Positions 63,988-64,000 of a stretch of 64,000 nt of DNA are shown piece after piece. Both the position numbers and the translations under genes were made by a program. The stretch spans positions 1 through 64,000 of the forward strand of contig NZ_LWBL02000023.1 in assembly GCF_001644195.2 (NCBI RefSeq). The letters run 5' to 3'. The notes beneath the pieces were generated by a model. The model was not told the origin of the DNA, searched no databases, and saw only the letters and a program-made list of their open reading frames with translations. How positions within the stretch are numbered: the stretch's first letter is position 1; each line of letters begins with the position of its first letter. The stretch is from Bacillus marinisedimentorum (GTDB lineage: Bacteria; Bacillota; Bacilli; Bacillales; Bacillaceae_O).

Positions 63988-64000
63988 ATATATCGGAAAC

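Noticed and set aside
63589-64000. Right attachment site of the island
   Set aside because: No copy of the GGTCAC-containing left-end sequence is present; a terminator for another minus-strand gene suggests that the island goes on.

Overview
The window is a chromosomal segment from a Gram-positive endospore-former of the Bacillaceae. This is suggested by AGGAGG-type ribosome sites, frequent TTG/GTG starts, the menaquinone and hut clusters, Spo0E-, YteA-, MhqR- and AbrB-type proteins, and a very common Bacillaceae intergenic repeat. The genus cannot be fixed from the sequence alone. No tRNA, rRNA or CRISPR array was seen.

Region 1 (1-5.7 kb, minus strand) is a reactive-sulfur trafficking cluster: five rhodanese domains, three TusA domains, one DsrE protein, a rhodanese plus metallo-beta-lactamase (persulfide dioxygenase-like) fusion, a one-domain FAD reductase and an embedded SAM methyltransferase. 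Two promoters with the same layout (TTGACA, 17-bp spacer, TAnTAT) each overlap a TACCCCTA-type CsoR/CstR-like operator, so the cluster looks like two co-regulated operons. Region 2 (5.9-15.6 kb) holds a Spo0E-like phosphatase gene and the menaquinone pathway: menF-menD-menH-menB-menE-menC on the minus strand, and menA plus a menI-like thioesterase divergently. Region 3 (15.7-28.3 kb) is ordinary chromosome: a YteA-like protein, a chemoreceptor, pirin, the quinone-stress pair mhqR/azoR with a good MhqR box, TspO, a ResA/TlpA-like thioredoxin, OsmC, AIM24, a universal stress protein, an AI-2E family exporter, and a CheY-like regulator followed by a probably truncated partner.

Region 4 (28.3-39.6 kb, minus strand) is a Gram-positive Tad/Flp pilus locus: CpaB/RcpC, TadZ, TadA, TadB, TadC and a Flp pilin, then a VWA lipoprotein, a secreted protein with tryptophan at every fifth residue, a coiled-coil protein, a membrane protein and two TadE/TadG-like pseudopilins. 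No prepilin peptidase is present. Region 5 (40.2-46.3 kb) has a Bacillaceae repeat and the histidine-utilisation operon hutU-hutI-hutG-hutH with a cre-like site upstream. Region 6 (46.5-48.6 kb) has a 44-residue small gene, a TTCACGC repeat block and an M29 aminopeptidase.

Region 7 (48.6 kb to the end) is a visibly more AT-rich genomic island starting with a tyrosine integrase just after the aminopeptidase gene. Its cargo is rich in nucleases and defence-like modules: a DUF4236 gene with a membrane SNase/Excalibur protein; a zinc-ribbon PD-(D/E)XK nuclease with homing-endonuclease-type repeats; a membrane-anchored Mrr-type nuclease; an HNH nuclease overlapping a MazG-like pyrophosphohydrolase; a Rep-like winged-helix protein with phased palindromes upstream; an AbrB paralogue; a GIY-YIG protein; and an SF1 helicase translationally coupled to a DUF2290 protein. 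The last pair and the HNH/pyrophosphohydrolase pair are the best candidates for an undescribed system. The right end of the island is not in the window.
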